From positions 1,240,001-1,304,000 of the forward strand of contig JAZGTN010000089.1 in NCBI GenBank assembly GCA_037783415.1: DNA of 64,000 nt, written 5' to 3'. The notes beneath the pieces are model-generated. The model did not search any database and had not been told where the DNA came from. It saw nothing but the letters and a program-made list of their open reading frames with translations. A program made the position numbers and the translations under genes. Shown in pieces: positions 32,791 to 43,700 of this stretch (positions within the stretch are counted from its first letter, which is position 1; each line of letters begins with the position of its first letter). The stretch comes from Leptasterias polaris (Eukaryota; Echinodermata; Asteroidea; Forcipulatida; Asteriidae).

Positions 32791-34052
32791 CTCCTGTATA
32801 CCCTAGGTATTTTGGCTACATGTAGGAGTGTCTCTATATCACTCAGAATGCTTCAGCAATAGGTACATTGAAACAGTCTGAGTTCTGGTGTTAAGATAAG
32901 AATACTTGGCCCCTTGCCTGGTGGGCCAGGCTATAGGGAATACATTCATCAAACTTTGCTCAGCCAGTGGAAAGCCTTTGCAGGTGTGTCAGGTTAAAAA
33001 CATCTTCAGAGAATAAACAGGTCCGGTAAATGTACTAAATAGAGGCAAAAATTGCCACTGGTCCCTGCCTTGGTGCCCCTTGAATTGTTGAGGGATGTGA
33101 TATGCTGCTGAAAAAACCCTAAACTGAGAGCACATAGCACGAAAGCTGACGAGCGCGAAGCCTACTTTTATCTTTGGTTTTAAAAGCCACATATCCCCCA
33201 CCCTCTACCTAATCCCCCACCCTCTACCTAACCCCCCACCACACCTCCCTACCCTTGGATACACCTCCACCCCAACATGTATGCATTGCCAACTCCACCC
33301 CACCAATGCTCCTGGCAATTGACACTACAATGTAGCCCTCCAAAAAGAATCTTGACAAAACAGCATCTACTTATCCACCTTTTGCAGCAGAACGGACCTG
33401 CACCTATCTCAACTTTTATTATAAAAATGTTCCACAGGTTCGTTTTATTGTCATCTTCGGTTACCATATCCACAAAGTACGCCTGAGTCACTCATTACAC
33501 CCCGGCCTTAACGGGGTATACAACCCTAGCAGGGTTGATTAGAGTAAAGACCTTAAATTGTCAACACAATTGTCTCCTCATTACTAGACTTCCTCCGTAT
33601 CACACGAAACTCAAATCATAGCTGCACCTGCTGGAGCAGCTAGGGATGTTGTGGGGTAGTTTGTGCCTGCCACAACGGAAAGCAATGCCTCATGAGTGTG
33701 ACAGGTTTAATGTGCTAAAGTAAACATTCATACCAAGTCAAGTTATTTTCCTCTACCGGTAATTTTCCGACCCCCACTCCCATCCCAGACACCCCCAACC
33801 TGGAGTAAAGCTCATTAGTCACTAAAACTATCCCATTCAGGGTATAAAACCCTAAACGAGATAGTTTATTATATTTAATAATACTATCCAAATCAAACCT
33901 CATTCTTCCATTGGGGATATTATAGTTCTCGATCACAACACTCGATCACAACAACAACACCCTGATAATCTACAAAAAACATGTTTTTGTAGGTTTTTGT
34001 AAATACCATTTATTTCCATTCAAAAATTTGTACAAAAAAGTCATGTTAACAA
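32791..34052. other. non-coding; short C-rich 20-bp tandem at 33192-33240
   Basis: About two and a half copies of TCCCCCACCCTCTACCTAA lie at 33192-33240. The flanking frames at 33249-33491 and 33277-33486 are antisense to each other and unsupported. Confidence 0.45.
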
Positions 34053-34234
34053 GGCCCAATTTCATAGAGCTGCTTAAGCAGAAAATGTTGCTTAATAATT
34101 TCCTGCTTACCAGAAATGGGCAGGATACCAGACACAGGTGGTACATGTGACATGGTATTTTGGCTGGTAACCTTATTCTGATAAGCATATTTTTTTAATG
34201 CTTAGCTTATTTTTTGTACTATGAAATTGGGCCC
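34053..34234. mobile_element. F3 fold-back MITE, complete (about 180 bp)
   Basis: GGCCCAATTTCATAGAGCTG at the left and TATGAAATTGGGCCC at the right are inverted ends, and TTAAGCAGAAAATGTTGCTT and TAATGCTTAGCTTA form an inner arm. The core block GCTGGTAACC and variants recur in copies at 41924, 44754, 51052 and 57121. Family copies also lie at 45773 and 62870. Confidence 0.75.
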
Positions 34235-34674
34235 AGGTAGTAATGACTAATCGGTTATTTTTTCTTAATCCTAGACAACAAGTCCTTGGAATGGAGAACA
34301 ACAGAATTCCTTCTTGAATCATTTCCTTGAACGTCCCCTGTTCTTACCTTGAAGATAGGCGGAGTCACGTCAGTAATTAAGGGGTTTTATATGGAAAGGA
34401 TGCTCCATTAATTAGAAGCTTATTGAGGTTATTGATCATTCAGATAAAGTACATCTTTAAATGATGCATGTTTTTGTCTGGATTGATTGATTGAAGATTA
34501 CGATCTAAGTTGACATTCATCATCTTTTTAGCAAAGGCAAGGCTCTTCCCATGCACAAGCTAGTGATTGGAACGATAAGCGCCAATTTCAGTCCGATATA
34601 CGCACGCAATTGTGGCTGATTTGAAGGGAAAAAAATAAACAATTTCCCACTCCTAATTCACATACCTCATAAAA
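34235..34674. other. non-coding, no supported feature
   Basis: A minus-strand TATAAAA (34385-34391) lies about 40 nt before a CTTCAAG|GTAAGA donor (exon side ends at 34348). The spacing leaves only a tiny first exon, so it is noted but not called. Confidence 0.3.
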
Positions 34675-34855
34675 GATAAAACCACTTAGAATGCCCCACA
34701 GTAGGGCTTTTAAAACCAATGACAAACACCAAGTTTCAACCTTATTTCCATTCAGCGTGCAGAGGCCTACATGTACCTGCAACAAATAATTGGGTCGAAA
34801 ATGCCCCAGAGTTTTGAAAAATCTTAGGGAGAACCCTGAAGAGACTAGTTTATCC
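34675..34855 (+). repeat. P repeat, copy 1 (pairs with 55797-55990)
   Basis: CACTTAGAATGCC, AGGGCTTTTAAAACCAATGA, CACCAAGTT and CAGAGTTTTGAAAAATCTTA plus GGGAGAACC occur in the same order on the minus strand at 55797-55990. The family is unknown. Confidence 0.55.
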
Positions 34856-34934
34856 ACTCTAACTTTGTAAAATCCCTTGTGTTGGAATCCAATTGACTAA
34901 ATCCCTACACCCCTGTTACACTGGTCACACCAAT

Positions 34935-35334
34935 GTTCCAACACTCCTATGTTCCGACACCCCTATGTTCCGACACCCCTATGTTCCGACACCCCTATGT
35001 TCCGACACCCCTATGTTCCGACACCCCTATGTTCCGACACCCCTATGTTCCGACACCCCTATGTTCTGACACCCCTATGTTCCTACACCCCTATGTTCCG
35101 ACACCCCTATGTTCCGACACCCCTATGTTCCAACACCCCTATGTTCCAACACCCCTATGTTCCAACACCCCTATGTTCCGACACCCCCATGTTCCGACAC
35201 CCCCATGTTCCGACACCCCTATGTTCCGACACCCCTATGCTCCTACACCCCTATGTTCCTACACCCCTATGTTCCAAAACCCCTATGTTCCAAAACCCCT
35301 ATGTTCCGACACCCCTATGTTCCTACACCCTTGG
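34935..35334. repeat. 16-bp minisatellite, 25 units in strict register
   Basis: Consensus GTTCCGACACCCCTAT. Units start at 34935 and every 16 bases to 35319 without a single insertion or deletion. Variation is by substitution, mostly at unit position 6 (G, A or T), with the outer units most diverged. Because 16 is not a multiple of 3, all plus-strand frames stay open, giving 85-172 codon frames. These are artefacts of the repeat, not proteins. Confidence 0.97.
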
Positions 35335-35391
35335 TGTATTTTCCTTTTCCTAACCCTAGCATGTAAATCACGAGGGGGATTTCAGAACAAT

Positions 35392-35408
35392 GGGGTGTCG
35401 GAATATAG
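35392..35408 (-). repeat. single inverted minisatellite unit
   Basis: GGGGTGTCGGAATATAG is the reverse complement of the minisatellite unit with one mismatch, 58 bp after the array. Confidence 0.8.
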
Positions 35409-37014
35409 AGCAATCACCGTTAAACTTAGACTCGGTTCAAGACATTACTAAGGTGTCCATTAGAAGGTAAAAGTTAGATTTTTGTATCACACTGAACTTC
35501 CCTTAGAATATAATAAACAACTTCTGCTGAAACTGATACGAAGGAACTCCAAAGGGTCTTGAGACCAAGACTAAGATATTCTAGGCATTGAACAGTATTG
35601 AAGATATTTGATTTTATTTCCCATATTAGAGTCAGTTCACTACAATTTGTTAAATTTTACAATAAAAAAAGGAAGTAGAATAACTATAGAAATAATTGGT
35701 TTGCTGTTCAGCGTGGTGTTAAACATAATAAAGTACAATATAAATGTCATTCAATTAACTTGGGATGAAGCATTACAATTACACCAATTAACTAAAACAA
35801 ATCAACAAATTAACACTAAATATAATCAATGCTTTTCTCACCCAATGAAGATCAAATAGACAGCCCATCAGTTTTCCACCCAAAATATTTCACCTAAAAT
35901 ATTTCACCTAATCCCTGACAGCTGTTTAGTTTAACTTGCTCAAAACCTACTGCTTTTCTGTCCAGACAACTCTCCACTGGGTATTTCCACCACCAAAAAA
36001 CCAGTCTCACCCTGAAAAACACTTGAGTTGGTCATTTTGTTGATAGTCTGTGCCCTGCAGGTCAGTTTCAGTAGGTTGTCTACCCTTACTATTCCTACCA
36101 CCAGCAATAGCTTCCTGTATGTGGTTACATTGTGGAAATGTCTCCAAAACAGTTACAAGTGACAAACAAAATTAAAATAGATATTTGACTGTCCTTCCAG
36201 TCCTAATAAAAACTTGCTAATTATAGTTACTTCCATTGGTTGATTGCAAAAGAGGAAAGTGGGCAGATAAAAAGCTCGTAGATGTTGACATTTTCACAAC
36301 AGAATAGAAAAATAACAACCAATATATTTTTTATGTGAACCAATCAACCTTTACTTAAAATAAAGTTTTTGATTTAAAAAAAAGCGTGTTTTATAAAATA
36401 GCTTTTTATTCTTCTTATTTCCAAACAATCTACACATAGTTTGTTTACAAAAGTAAAATTGTGTACTTTTTTTTCTCGTAAACAATGTTGATTTTTGCAT
36501 TTTGAGATGTAGGAGCAATTCCAGAGCTGAAAAAAATAAAGGAAAACATTTCACTTGATAGATGCTCCCATTGAAGCATTTCAATTTATTATATTTTAAA
36601 CTAACTCCCCTCTGGACAGAGTACATCTTTCTGACAAATTCAACAACCAGATGTTAAATGTATTAAGGATGAAAAGAACTATTACCAGGAAAGACAAAAA
36701 TCTTAACCCATGTATTACTAGCTTCCAGTGGTTTATGAATATTCATTACTTTCTATATCGGCTCATAAATATCCGCTCACATAACCATTACAAGGAAACA
36801 GACTGAGTTACAAATATGTCATTGACCTTGAGGACAGTGGAGCCCACTTCACAAATGCATTAGAAATGGCCCCCTCTTGTGGTGGTTGTGAATAAGTTTG
36901 AAAACAAAACCAAAAAGTTGGAATGATAAAGTTGTGATTTTTTTAAAGATAAATAGTGAGTTTACAAGCAAGGGCAAATCGTTTTCGACAATATTATTAA
37001 GATAAACATTGCAG
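35409..37014. other. non-coding, AT-rich, no recognisable feature
   Basis: No repeat family or splice-supported frame seen. Confidence 0.4.
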
Positions 37015-37110
37015 GTCTGTATTTCATCTTTGAGAGGGCAAGGCCATTTTCATTTGCAAAGGACACTTTACGGGAAACTTTTGAAGTGGCACCAAGGCAA
37101 GACCAGGGCA
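37015..37110 (+). repeat. Q repeat, copy 1 (pairs with 41825-41910)
   Basis: TCATCTTTGAGAGGGCAAGG, CCATTTTCATTTGCAAAG and GGGAAACTTTTGAA recur in order and orientation at 41825-41910. The family is unknown. Confidence 0.6.
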
Positions 37111-37490
37111 ATATAGGCCATGGCCTCCATGTAATTCTAAGCCTACAATTGTCGCATCTGCAGACTGAATTTGTGGGGGGGAAATTGTCAGTAGAATCAA
37201 ATATCAAAATTTAATGGAAGGTGAAACCATGGTGATTGAAATATATCCAATCTGCACTGTCAACTTCAGAAAGCTACCTTTAAGCAGAGTAATGGCATTG
37301 TGGGTATATACTATGTATTGCACATGTACAGCATATTACATCTCTAGCCTTCTGGACATTATTGACCAACAGAGGGGGCTATATCAAAACTGTTACTTTA
37401 CAAGTACAAACAATAAAATTTTAGCCCAGCCTCAAGGAATACTGTCCTCTATCCTGTGACACAAAAAAGGGTAAATGCATGTAGTTGTAA

Positions 37491-37587
37491 ACAGAGAAAA
37501 ATCTATATACTCTCAGGAGACAAGACAGTTGGCCTGGTCTTGAAATTTAGATTCAATGAATGCCAACGATGTGGGTCTTCGGCATGA
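37491..37587 (+). repeat. 97-bp repeat, copy 1 (about 98% identical to 63227-63323)
   Basis: It begins ACAGAGAAAAATCTATATAC and ends GTCTTCGGCATGA. Only two substitutions separate the two copies. The block ends abruptly on both sides. It contains an ATG (ATGAATGCCAACGATGTG) that here opens 49 codons to a TAA and in the other copy 21 codons. Confidence 0.9.
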
Positions 37588-37632
37588 AAACGAGTCTCGG
37601 TGCATACTCAAACATCTAGAAACCAACCAAAG

Positions 37633-37836
37633 TCACTCCATAAAACAATCAAGACAGAAAACCCCACACCAATCAACATCAGTCAAATCTTCCTCACTGT
37701 AAAGCAACCTCCTCATTACCCAAGAGACAAGAGACTCATCTGAATAGGATGTCCCTCTTGCCTTGTACATCATCTTAAAATAAACAACATCATCATTAAA
37801 AACATCTCCAGGATCATGTCCAATTACCGCTCGCAA
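37633..37836 (-). CDS. weak candidate: protein-like open frame, unidentified
   Basis: The minus-strand frame reads RAVIGHDPGDVFNDDVVYF, continues with KMMYKARG and RRLLYSEEDLTDVDW, and ends at a TGA. The composition looks protein-like (charged, with W and F spacing), but the listed start is a TTG, there is no clear acceptor or donor, and a competing plus-strand frame starts at 37557. It may be a decayed exon, transposon coding remnant, or chance. No family recognised. Confidence 0.15.
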   Translation of the reverse strand: MRAVIGHDPGDVFNDDVVYFKMMYKARGTSYSDESLVSWVMRRLLYSEEDLTDVDWCGVFCLDCFME

Positions 37837-38334
37837 AGGTCGGTTGCCTGAGCGAGGCCAGTGTTTTTATTAAGATATTCATGAGGGCGGTTGAGGTACC
37901 AAGCTGCATCACCTGAGTGTGTGACACAAGGTCTCTAAGGAAGTCATTAGAGTGTAAGATGGTTTCATCTTCACTCAGGGATGAAAAGGATTTTTCCTTC
38001 CTACAAGAATGATGAAAGGAAGGCCAGTCACTTTGACTGAGAGTGTGGCAATATTATTTGGAATGGAAGGTTGAAATGTCTGCAGGAATTTTTGATCGCA
38101 ATGATTTATAATATATTGAAAAAAATGCAGGACAGCTGGGGATTGTAGGAATTCATGTAGAGATGACTCAAATCAAAACAAAAACTGGGTAAAAAGCAAC
38201 CAACTTTGTTTATCTTGGTGTTTAGAGCTTTTAAACAGTAAGTACAGTGACGTAGACGTAACCAAATTTGTTTAAGTAAAACAAGGCGAAGACAACAACT
38301 GACACAAAATAGTATGACATTTAGTGATACATTT
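37837..38334. other. non-coding, no recognisable feature
   Basis: Nothing supported. Confidence 0.35.
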
Positions 38335-38600
38335 TGGGTTGAACAAAGAAAATCTGGAGCAAATATGTATACGCAGGAAGAATAATCCCTAATAGGAATA
38401 CACAATCTGAGAAACGTTTCCAACAGAAACGCTTCTCAGATTCAAATTTTGTGGCACAAAAACTGATATCTTTGTACATAAGCACATTACCTCAAAGTGA
38501 AATGTTTCTCACAATGCTTTATACTATCGAAAACTGCTGTAGACTTCTAAACAAAACGTTTTTAGTGCCAATAATTTTAAGAGTGATTACCAAACGTATA
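38335..38600 (+). mobile_element. TTAA-family MITE T1, degraded
   Basis: ACGCAGGAAGAATAATCCC, CACAATCTGAGAAACGTTTC, ATACTATCGAAAACTGCTGT and GATTACCAAACGTATA follow the order at 23454-23805. Terminal TTAA sites are lost. Confidence 0.7.
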
Positions 38601-39550
38601 AGGATGGAGTTCTCAAACTGAGCATTCCACAATACCACAGATCCCTCGCACAGAGACAATATACCTGCCCCATTCTAGGCAATAATTGTATTTGTCATGA
38701 CAATACCTCACCATGGAAATCAGATACAACCCTATTTAAACCAAATTCACGACAGATCAAATAAAACTGCAAGCGACTTGTATCAAATCTTTCCAACTAA
38801 GGAAACTAGACTCTGGGCTCTCTTTTATTGCATGTCATCACACGCACTCCCATAATCAAGCCAACAAGCCGCTTTCATCCCTCCAACACACTGAGTCCAA
38901 TTGGACTGCCATATCCAATGTCCGTTGTCTTTTTTCCTTGCAAATAAAAGGTATCACAAGGAAGGTAGGTTTCCGTTTCACGTAGATTTCAATAAACATG
39001 CTTCTAGTCTCATCCGTTCCTTCCCGTGTGTAACTCAAGAAGTTATTGATTGTAAGTGAACACTCTGCCGTCTTTCTTTCTATCAAGAAGACACCCCTCA
39101 ATAGCTCAAATGAATTTCACGGTCCCTGGGCCCGTCAAGGTATCTTCCGTTTTCCGGACGCAGGATTTGGATTTTTGTAAAACTGGGATGAGAGTCAACA
39201 AGATCCTGAGAGATTCTAAAAATTTGTGAAGAAAAGTTAAACCGTTGGAAGTACAGAAATATTTTGACTCATAACAACATGAGATCCTTTAAACCCCCTT
39301 AGAAAGAAGTATCCATTACAGCGATATATTTTTATCCTCTATGATTTTAACTCTTTTGAAATCTCCCCTGAATTTTGTATTCCCAGAATTCAGAGGGGGG
39401 AATTATTGTTAGTAAAGTTTTACTAACTTCTTGTTTGTCGACTTAATATATAAGATACTTAATTACATAATGCTCAGAAGGGTATCTTACATAAAGACCC
39501 ATATTATGACAACGAAGCACACCCAGAGATCAAAAGTGTTTTATTCTTTT
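38601..39550. other. non-coding, no supported feature
   Basis: The minus-strand 81-codon frame at 38856-39101 has a varied translation but no splice support or recognised motif. Confidence 0.3.
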
Positions 39551-39695
39551 CCCGAGGGAGGAAAACCAGAGAGCCTGGAGAAAACCCCTCATGGCATAGG
39601 AGAGAATCAACGTACAAATCTACTCACATATGGCCTTAGCCGGGAATCGAACCAGGGACACAGTGAAGTGACGACCGCTTCACACCATGCTATCC
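39551..39695 (-). mobile_element. tRNA-Glu-type SINE, copy 1
   Basis: The reverse complement has ATAGCATGGTGTGAAGCGGT, an anticodon-loop-like ACTTCAC, a B box CTGGTTCGATTCCCGGCTA, then AAGGCCATATGTGAGTAGA, TTCTCTCCTATGCCATG, GTTTTCTCCAGGCTCTCTGG and TTTTCCTCCC. The same order is present at 41031-41190. Confidence 0.8.
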
Positions 39696-39817
39696 CAAGT
39701 AGGATAATATGTAAACACAAAAAATTCACCAACTCTGCATTTATTTTTATTTTTGTTTGTGGCCATACTCAAGCGACGAGAAGCTAGTTAGTAGTAGTAA
39801 ACTACAGCTAGAAGAGT

Positions 39818-40036
39818 TCATAAAGTGTGAGCAGGGGGCATGTTTATAAGAATATTATGGTTCCTGGATTTGAAAGACTGGCTTGATTGGGCTACAACGA
39901 CAGAAGCAGGTAGTGAGTTCCAAAGCCTGGCACAGGATGATCTGAAGGATCTCTGATGTTGAGATGTGCGTGATTTGGGATGATGACAAATAAATAAACA
40001 CAACTCATAACCAAACAAATTCAAATGATTAAACAA
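39818..40036 (-). pseudogene. LINE ORF2 C-terminal fragment (CR1/L2/Jockey-like reverse transcriptase)
   Basis: The minus-strand frame contains SFRSSCARLWNSLPASVV followed by SSQSFKSR and a basic end. This is the conserved C-terminal signature of reverse transcriptases of CR1/L2/Jockey/Rex-type non-LTR elements (R..F...CARLWNSLP..I....S...FK). Only about 70 residues remain and the catalytic domain is absent, so it is a 5'-truncated dead copy, the usual fate of LINE insertions. The frame's outer boundary at 40036 is a stop, not a real start. A SINE lies 120 bp downstream on the same strand. Confidence 0.8.
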
Positions 40037-40709
40037 ATCTCATTAGTTTCTAATTCCAGGGTTTTATTATTGTTAAAACCATCTCACTGCGGAGGCGATA
40101 CTTCCTGTATTTTATCTCTTGCTCAAATCTTTACAGCCCATCCAGCCTTGAAATAAATAATTGGCAAATTCTTCTCCGATGTTCCTGGCCAGTTCTCATC
40201 ATTACTTGACAACCACACAGGATGAACAACCAAGAGCCGAAAAACAAATAAGACGGTTAATGAAATCCCCGACCTTTTCAAGACAAATAAATACTCCGGA
40301 TGCATCGGAGAAGGAAAAAGAGGATGCTGGAACAAGCAGGCAATAAACTTAGTGTTCAATCTACGTGGGAAGAAACATCTAAAGTGAATCAAGAGGGACA
40401 TTTCGGTGGCATACCGACCGACATCAGTAACACAAATCTCTGACTCTTTTAAATAGAGTGACTCTGATATTGAAGGGGGTGTTTTTATCTGCCTCTAGAG
40501 GTGCCCTGGGGAAAACTGCCTTGCCCTTTATGAATGAAGTACCAGGCCAGATTCAGTGCTGTGGGCTTCCATTAAACCTTAAACTCAGGTTTGTCTAATA
40601 TCAACTCATAATCATCTTGATATTCTAAATTGAAATTTTCGTTAAGAAAGCTGACAAACCCTTAGGCTCTCTGAAACACTGTACAGAAACTAACTAAGAA
40701 AACTTAAAA
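40037..40709. other. non-coding, no recognisable feature
   Basis: Opposite-strand frames at 40123-40401 and 40161-40346 are mutual shadows. Nothing supported. Confidence 0.35.
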
Positions 40710-40800
40710 CAGGGCTCAAAATGTTCACTGGACTGCCGGCTTGAGATCAGTGATTTTAGGGTCAGGCCAGTAACTTCATAACTGGACAAGTCTTTTGCTT
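40710..40800 (+). mobile_element. hAT-like element end (family of 18620-19001)
   Basis: CAGGGCTCAAAATGTTCACT, GACTGCCGGCTTGAGATCAG and GGCCAGTAACTTC match the reverse complement of the right end of 18620-19001. Confidence 0.6.
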
Positions 40801-41030
40801 TACAATTGAATAATAATATCTCACTGTGAAATAGCTTTAATTTTGAAAAGTTAATGTTCAAATGTTGACTTTTGAGTCTGATAAACATATTTCAATTTGG
40901 TTGTGAATCAAAGTATACATAAACATAAGACAAAGGCTGTAAATCTTTTCTTGGTGTAGTTCAAAATAAAAGCAGTTTAATATTATCTTTTCTCATTTTG
41001 ATTCTAGTCTGACCAAAAGAATTCTGAAAA

Positions 41031-41190
41031 AGGGGATGGCATGGTTGGCTAGTGTGTAAAGCGCTCGCCTCTCACCACTGTGGCCCTGGTTCGAGTCCCA
41101 GCTAAGGCCATGTGAGTAGAGTTGTGCATTGGTTCTCTCCTATGCCATGCGGATTTTCTCTGGGCCCTCCAGTTTCCCTCCCTCCGAAAA
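41031..41190 (+). mobile_element. tRNA-Glu-type SINE, copy 2
   Basis: A head GGCATGGTTGGCTAGTGTG, anticodon-like CTCTCACC, perfect B box GGTTCGAGTCC, then AAGGCCATGTGAGTAGAG, GGTTCTCTCCTATGCCATG, ATTTTCTCTGGGCCCTCCAG and TTTCCCTCCC. Head and body match 39551-39695. Glu-like by the TCTCACC loop (CTC anticodon position). Confidence 0.8.
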
Positions 41191-41824
41191 AATCAAACAC
41201 TTTCAAAATTCAATCTCTGGCTGTGCTTCTTGTATTGGTCATATATGGGTTGATGTGGCTAGCTGCCAAAGGCGCCCTCGCATTCCTGCTTCTTGAAGAC
41301 GTTTTAGCCATGTCCTTCGCAATTCAGCTACTCAGCTGCATGTAAGGATGATTATCATGTCCAGTAACAATGCTGAGCTACAAGCCCTGCAGTCGTGTGG
41401 ATTTTTCAGCTAAATTCCAGCCCTGTTAACCCTCAAGTCCAGTTCCAATGAAGACCAGGCTAAGGTCTCCCTGATAACTGTTTCTCATTACAGGAACATA
41501 TTTCCTTGAATTACAAACCAGCAAGTGGGAATGTTTCCTCTTCAGAATCAGTGCTGACCTCATTGTAATTCTTACCATCTCCAATAGATATGTCTGACTT
41601 GACCTAAATGTCAAGCAGTCAAAGTGTTTGAGGAGGGCCATGGGTTTGGTTTTATCAACGTCCTTGGTTAATGATAAGATTACATTGCACATAACCAAGG
41701 TGGCAATTTCATTACATTACTAAGTAAAAAGGTACTTAGGCTTAGAGAGTTTGCTTAGCGTGAACTGGTATATTGAATTGAAGTATTTCCTTCCCGGATG
41801 GTTGAACCATGGTTGAACAGACCT
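41191..41824. other. non-coding, no supported feature
   Basis: A minus-strand GAGATG|GTAAGA donor-like site near 41570 ends an open frame starting with ATGTGCAATG, but in phase 0, unlike the other candidates. Confidence 0.3.
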
Positions 41825-41910
41825 GTAATCTCATCTTTGAGAGGGCAAGACCATTTTCATTTGGCAAAGATTGGAGAATCTTTAAGTCTATGGGAAACTT
41901 TTGAAAAGGC
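41825..41910 (+). repeat. Q repeat, copy 2
   Basis: TCATCTTTGAGAGGGCAAGA, CCATTTTCATTTGGCAAAG and GGGAAACTTTTGAAAAGG match 37015-37110. Confidence 0.6.
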
Positions 41911-41923
41911 TTGGCTCCAGGAG

Positions 41924-42078
41924 CACCTAATTTCAAATGACTGCTAAGCAAAAATAGGTTACCAGCCAGAATGCCATGTCTTCCACATTGTTGTGACTGG
42001 TACTTGGTTATTATTTTTGCTTAGCAGGATAATTTATCAGCAATATTTGCTGAATAACAGCTCTATGAAATTGGGCCC
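41924..42078. mobile_element. F3 fold-back MITE
   Basis: Ends CACCTAATTTCAAATGACTG and CAGCTCTATGAAATTGGGCC. Core GGTTACCAGCCAGAATGCCA. It adjoins the Q repeat. Confidence 0.65.
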
Positions 42079-42602
42079 AGGTCTTTGCAAGTCTAGGTTG
42101 GAAAAATGAGGTGAGGCTATGGCTACGGCTTCTGGATGCCGTGGCAGTGATGAAGCCTCAAGGTAGATGCAAAAAACTAGCCTTAGCAAGTAGCCACTTC
42201 AAATTTTCTTTGGCTTCTCGTAACCCTCCCTTTAAAAAGATGACTCATAGCTCTAAAAATAGCTCTTCAAAACGGAACATGGGTTGGGACTGCTTCAGGT
42301 TATTCCAAAGCAATTGTCCGTGATCTAACTACACCGAGGGTTGTCCGAACATTACACTTCATGATTTCCCCTGCTGACGTTGTCACAGGAAAGGCGTCTC
42401 TGAGTCAATGATTACGATACAAGAATGGTTTCTTGAATTAATTTGGGGATGAAGGCTCAAACCCAACGACTTCCTTGGATACAACGTTGACATAAATAAC
42501 TTTGGGTCTAATTTTTGTAAATGTGCGAAGATGTTCCTTTGGTTTTACTCAAATCAAAGTCTGCATGGTCGTTATGTTCTATTTTGGAAAGTGTCAACCT
42601 GA
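42079..42602. other. non-coding, no recognisable feature
   Basis: Nothing supported. Confidence 0.35.
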
Positions 42603-42720
42603 TCAGGCGGAATTTTTTTTTTGGGGGGGGGGGAATTCACAAGACTGCAGGGCTTGTAGCTCAAAATGTTTCCTGGACCTGCAGATGTTTACTAGAACCA
42701 AATTTTTGACTCCACAAAAT
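42603..42720 (+). mobile_element. T10G11 run followed by a hAT-like fragment
   Basis: A ten-T then eleven-G block precedes CACAAGACTGCAGGGCTTGT, AAAATGTTTCCTGGACCTGC and TTTACTAGAACCA, matching the left part of 18620-19001. Confidence 0.55.
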
Positions 42721-43469
42721 GGCGGACCATGTTAGTTCACGAAGTAAAAAGAAAACCACACAATTACGAGATATATTTGTGTGGATTATTATATTCTACT
42801 TTTAAAACATCTTTCAAACCATATTCATTTCATAACAAATGCTTTCAGTTGCTTTTTATAGCCCAAAGCGAATCTTCATGATTGTATAATACAAGTTGTA
42901 CCATGGCTGTACAATGCTAATAAAACCCGACCAATGTTATTCTGCTGCAACTCTTAAGGATCCCCATAAAAAAAATGTTTATCACCTCCCCATAATTTAT
43001 GAGATTCCATTCCACCTCAGGCTGTTTTGATTGCCTCGCTTGATGTAAATCATCTTCATAAAGTCAAGATTCAAATTACAGATGAGTTTTGCATTAATGA
43101 TGTCCTTTATCTTGAAGTGTCGAACTCTCTGTCTCATTCGTGGCGCTCTCGGTAAGGTTCTCGGTAAGGATGTGACCGAGAGACGTCATGAAGGAGGGAT
43201 ATGATTTCAATTCTCGGCACCTTTGGCAACACCTACCCACTCGACTGTCAAGGGGGTCCCAACACTCTGTATAATCTTCAGGTACGATAATCAAACATTC
43301 AGGTGGAATATGTTACATAGTTTTTATCAAAACACATTTTAAAGGACGGTTATCCGTAAATGTTTACTCATGATCTACAACCAGATTTGTTAAACCCATA
43401 ATATTCGTAGCACAAATATGGTAGGGCCAGTACTCAGTAGTAAAAACAAATTTGGTATTTCATACTAAG
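42721..43469. other. non-coding; unsupported minus-strand frame at 43094-43294
   Basis: The 43094-43294 frame reads DYTECWDPLDSRVGRCCQRC and onward, ending at a TAA, with no ATG start or acceptor. It is not called. Confidence 0.3.
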
Positions 43470-43700
43470 AAATTTGGTTCTAAAAACTTTAGTACCACAA
43501 GTTGTTTACTAACAAATTCAGTACAAATAACTTAGGTACTAAAAAATGTGTTACTAACAAATTAGGTACTAACAAATTTGGTAGTACTAAAAAATGTGTT
43601 ACTAACAAATTAGGTACTAACAAATTTGGTAGTACTAACAAATTAGGTACTAACAAATTAGGAATTAACAAAATTTGTTACTAACAAATTAGTTATTAAT
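43470..43700. repeat. degenerate 15-16-bp tandem (ACTAACAAATTNGGT)
   Basis: About fifteen variants of ACTAACAAATTAGGT / ACTAACAAATTTGGTAGT / ACTAAAAAATGTGTT, including a longer duplicated block (ACTAAAAAATGTGTTACTAA at 43537 and 43586). The frames read on both strands (43489-43684) are repeat translations. Confidence 0.9.

Noticed and set aside
34348..34391. TATAAAA followed by CTTCAAG|GTAAGA on the minus strand
   Set aside because: Only about 40 bp from TATA to donor leaves a first exon of roughly ten bases; probably coincidence.
34935..35334. Regular repeat that could suggest a CRISPR array
   Set aside because: Contiguous 16-bp tandem units with no unique spacers, in an animal genome.
34933..35451. 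172-codon plus-strand frame with HPYVPTPLCSDTPM-like repeats
   Set aside because: It is the translation of a 16-bp minisatellite; all three frames are open, so it is not evidence of a protein.
41426..41698. 90-codon minus-strand frame with GAGATG|GTAAGA inside
   Set aside because: Phase 0, no in-frame upstream stop and no recognised motif.
43094..43294. Minus-strand frame with Cys/Glu-rich translation
   Set aside because: Starts at TTG, no acceptor upstream, and no family recognised.
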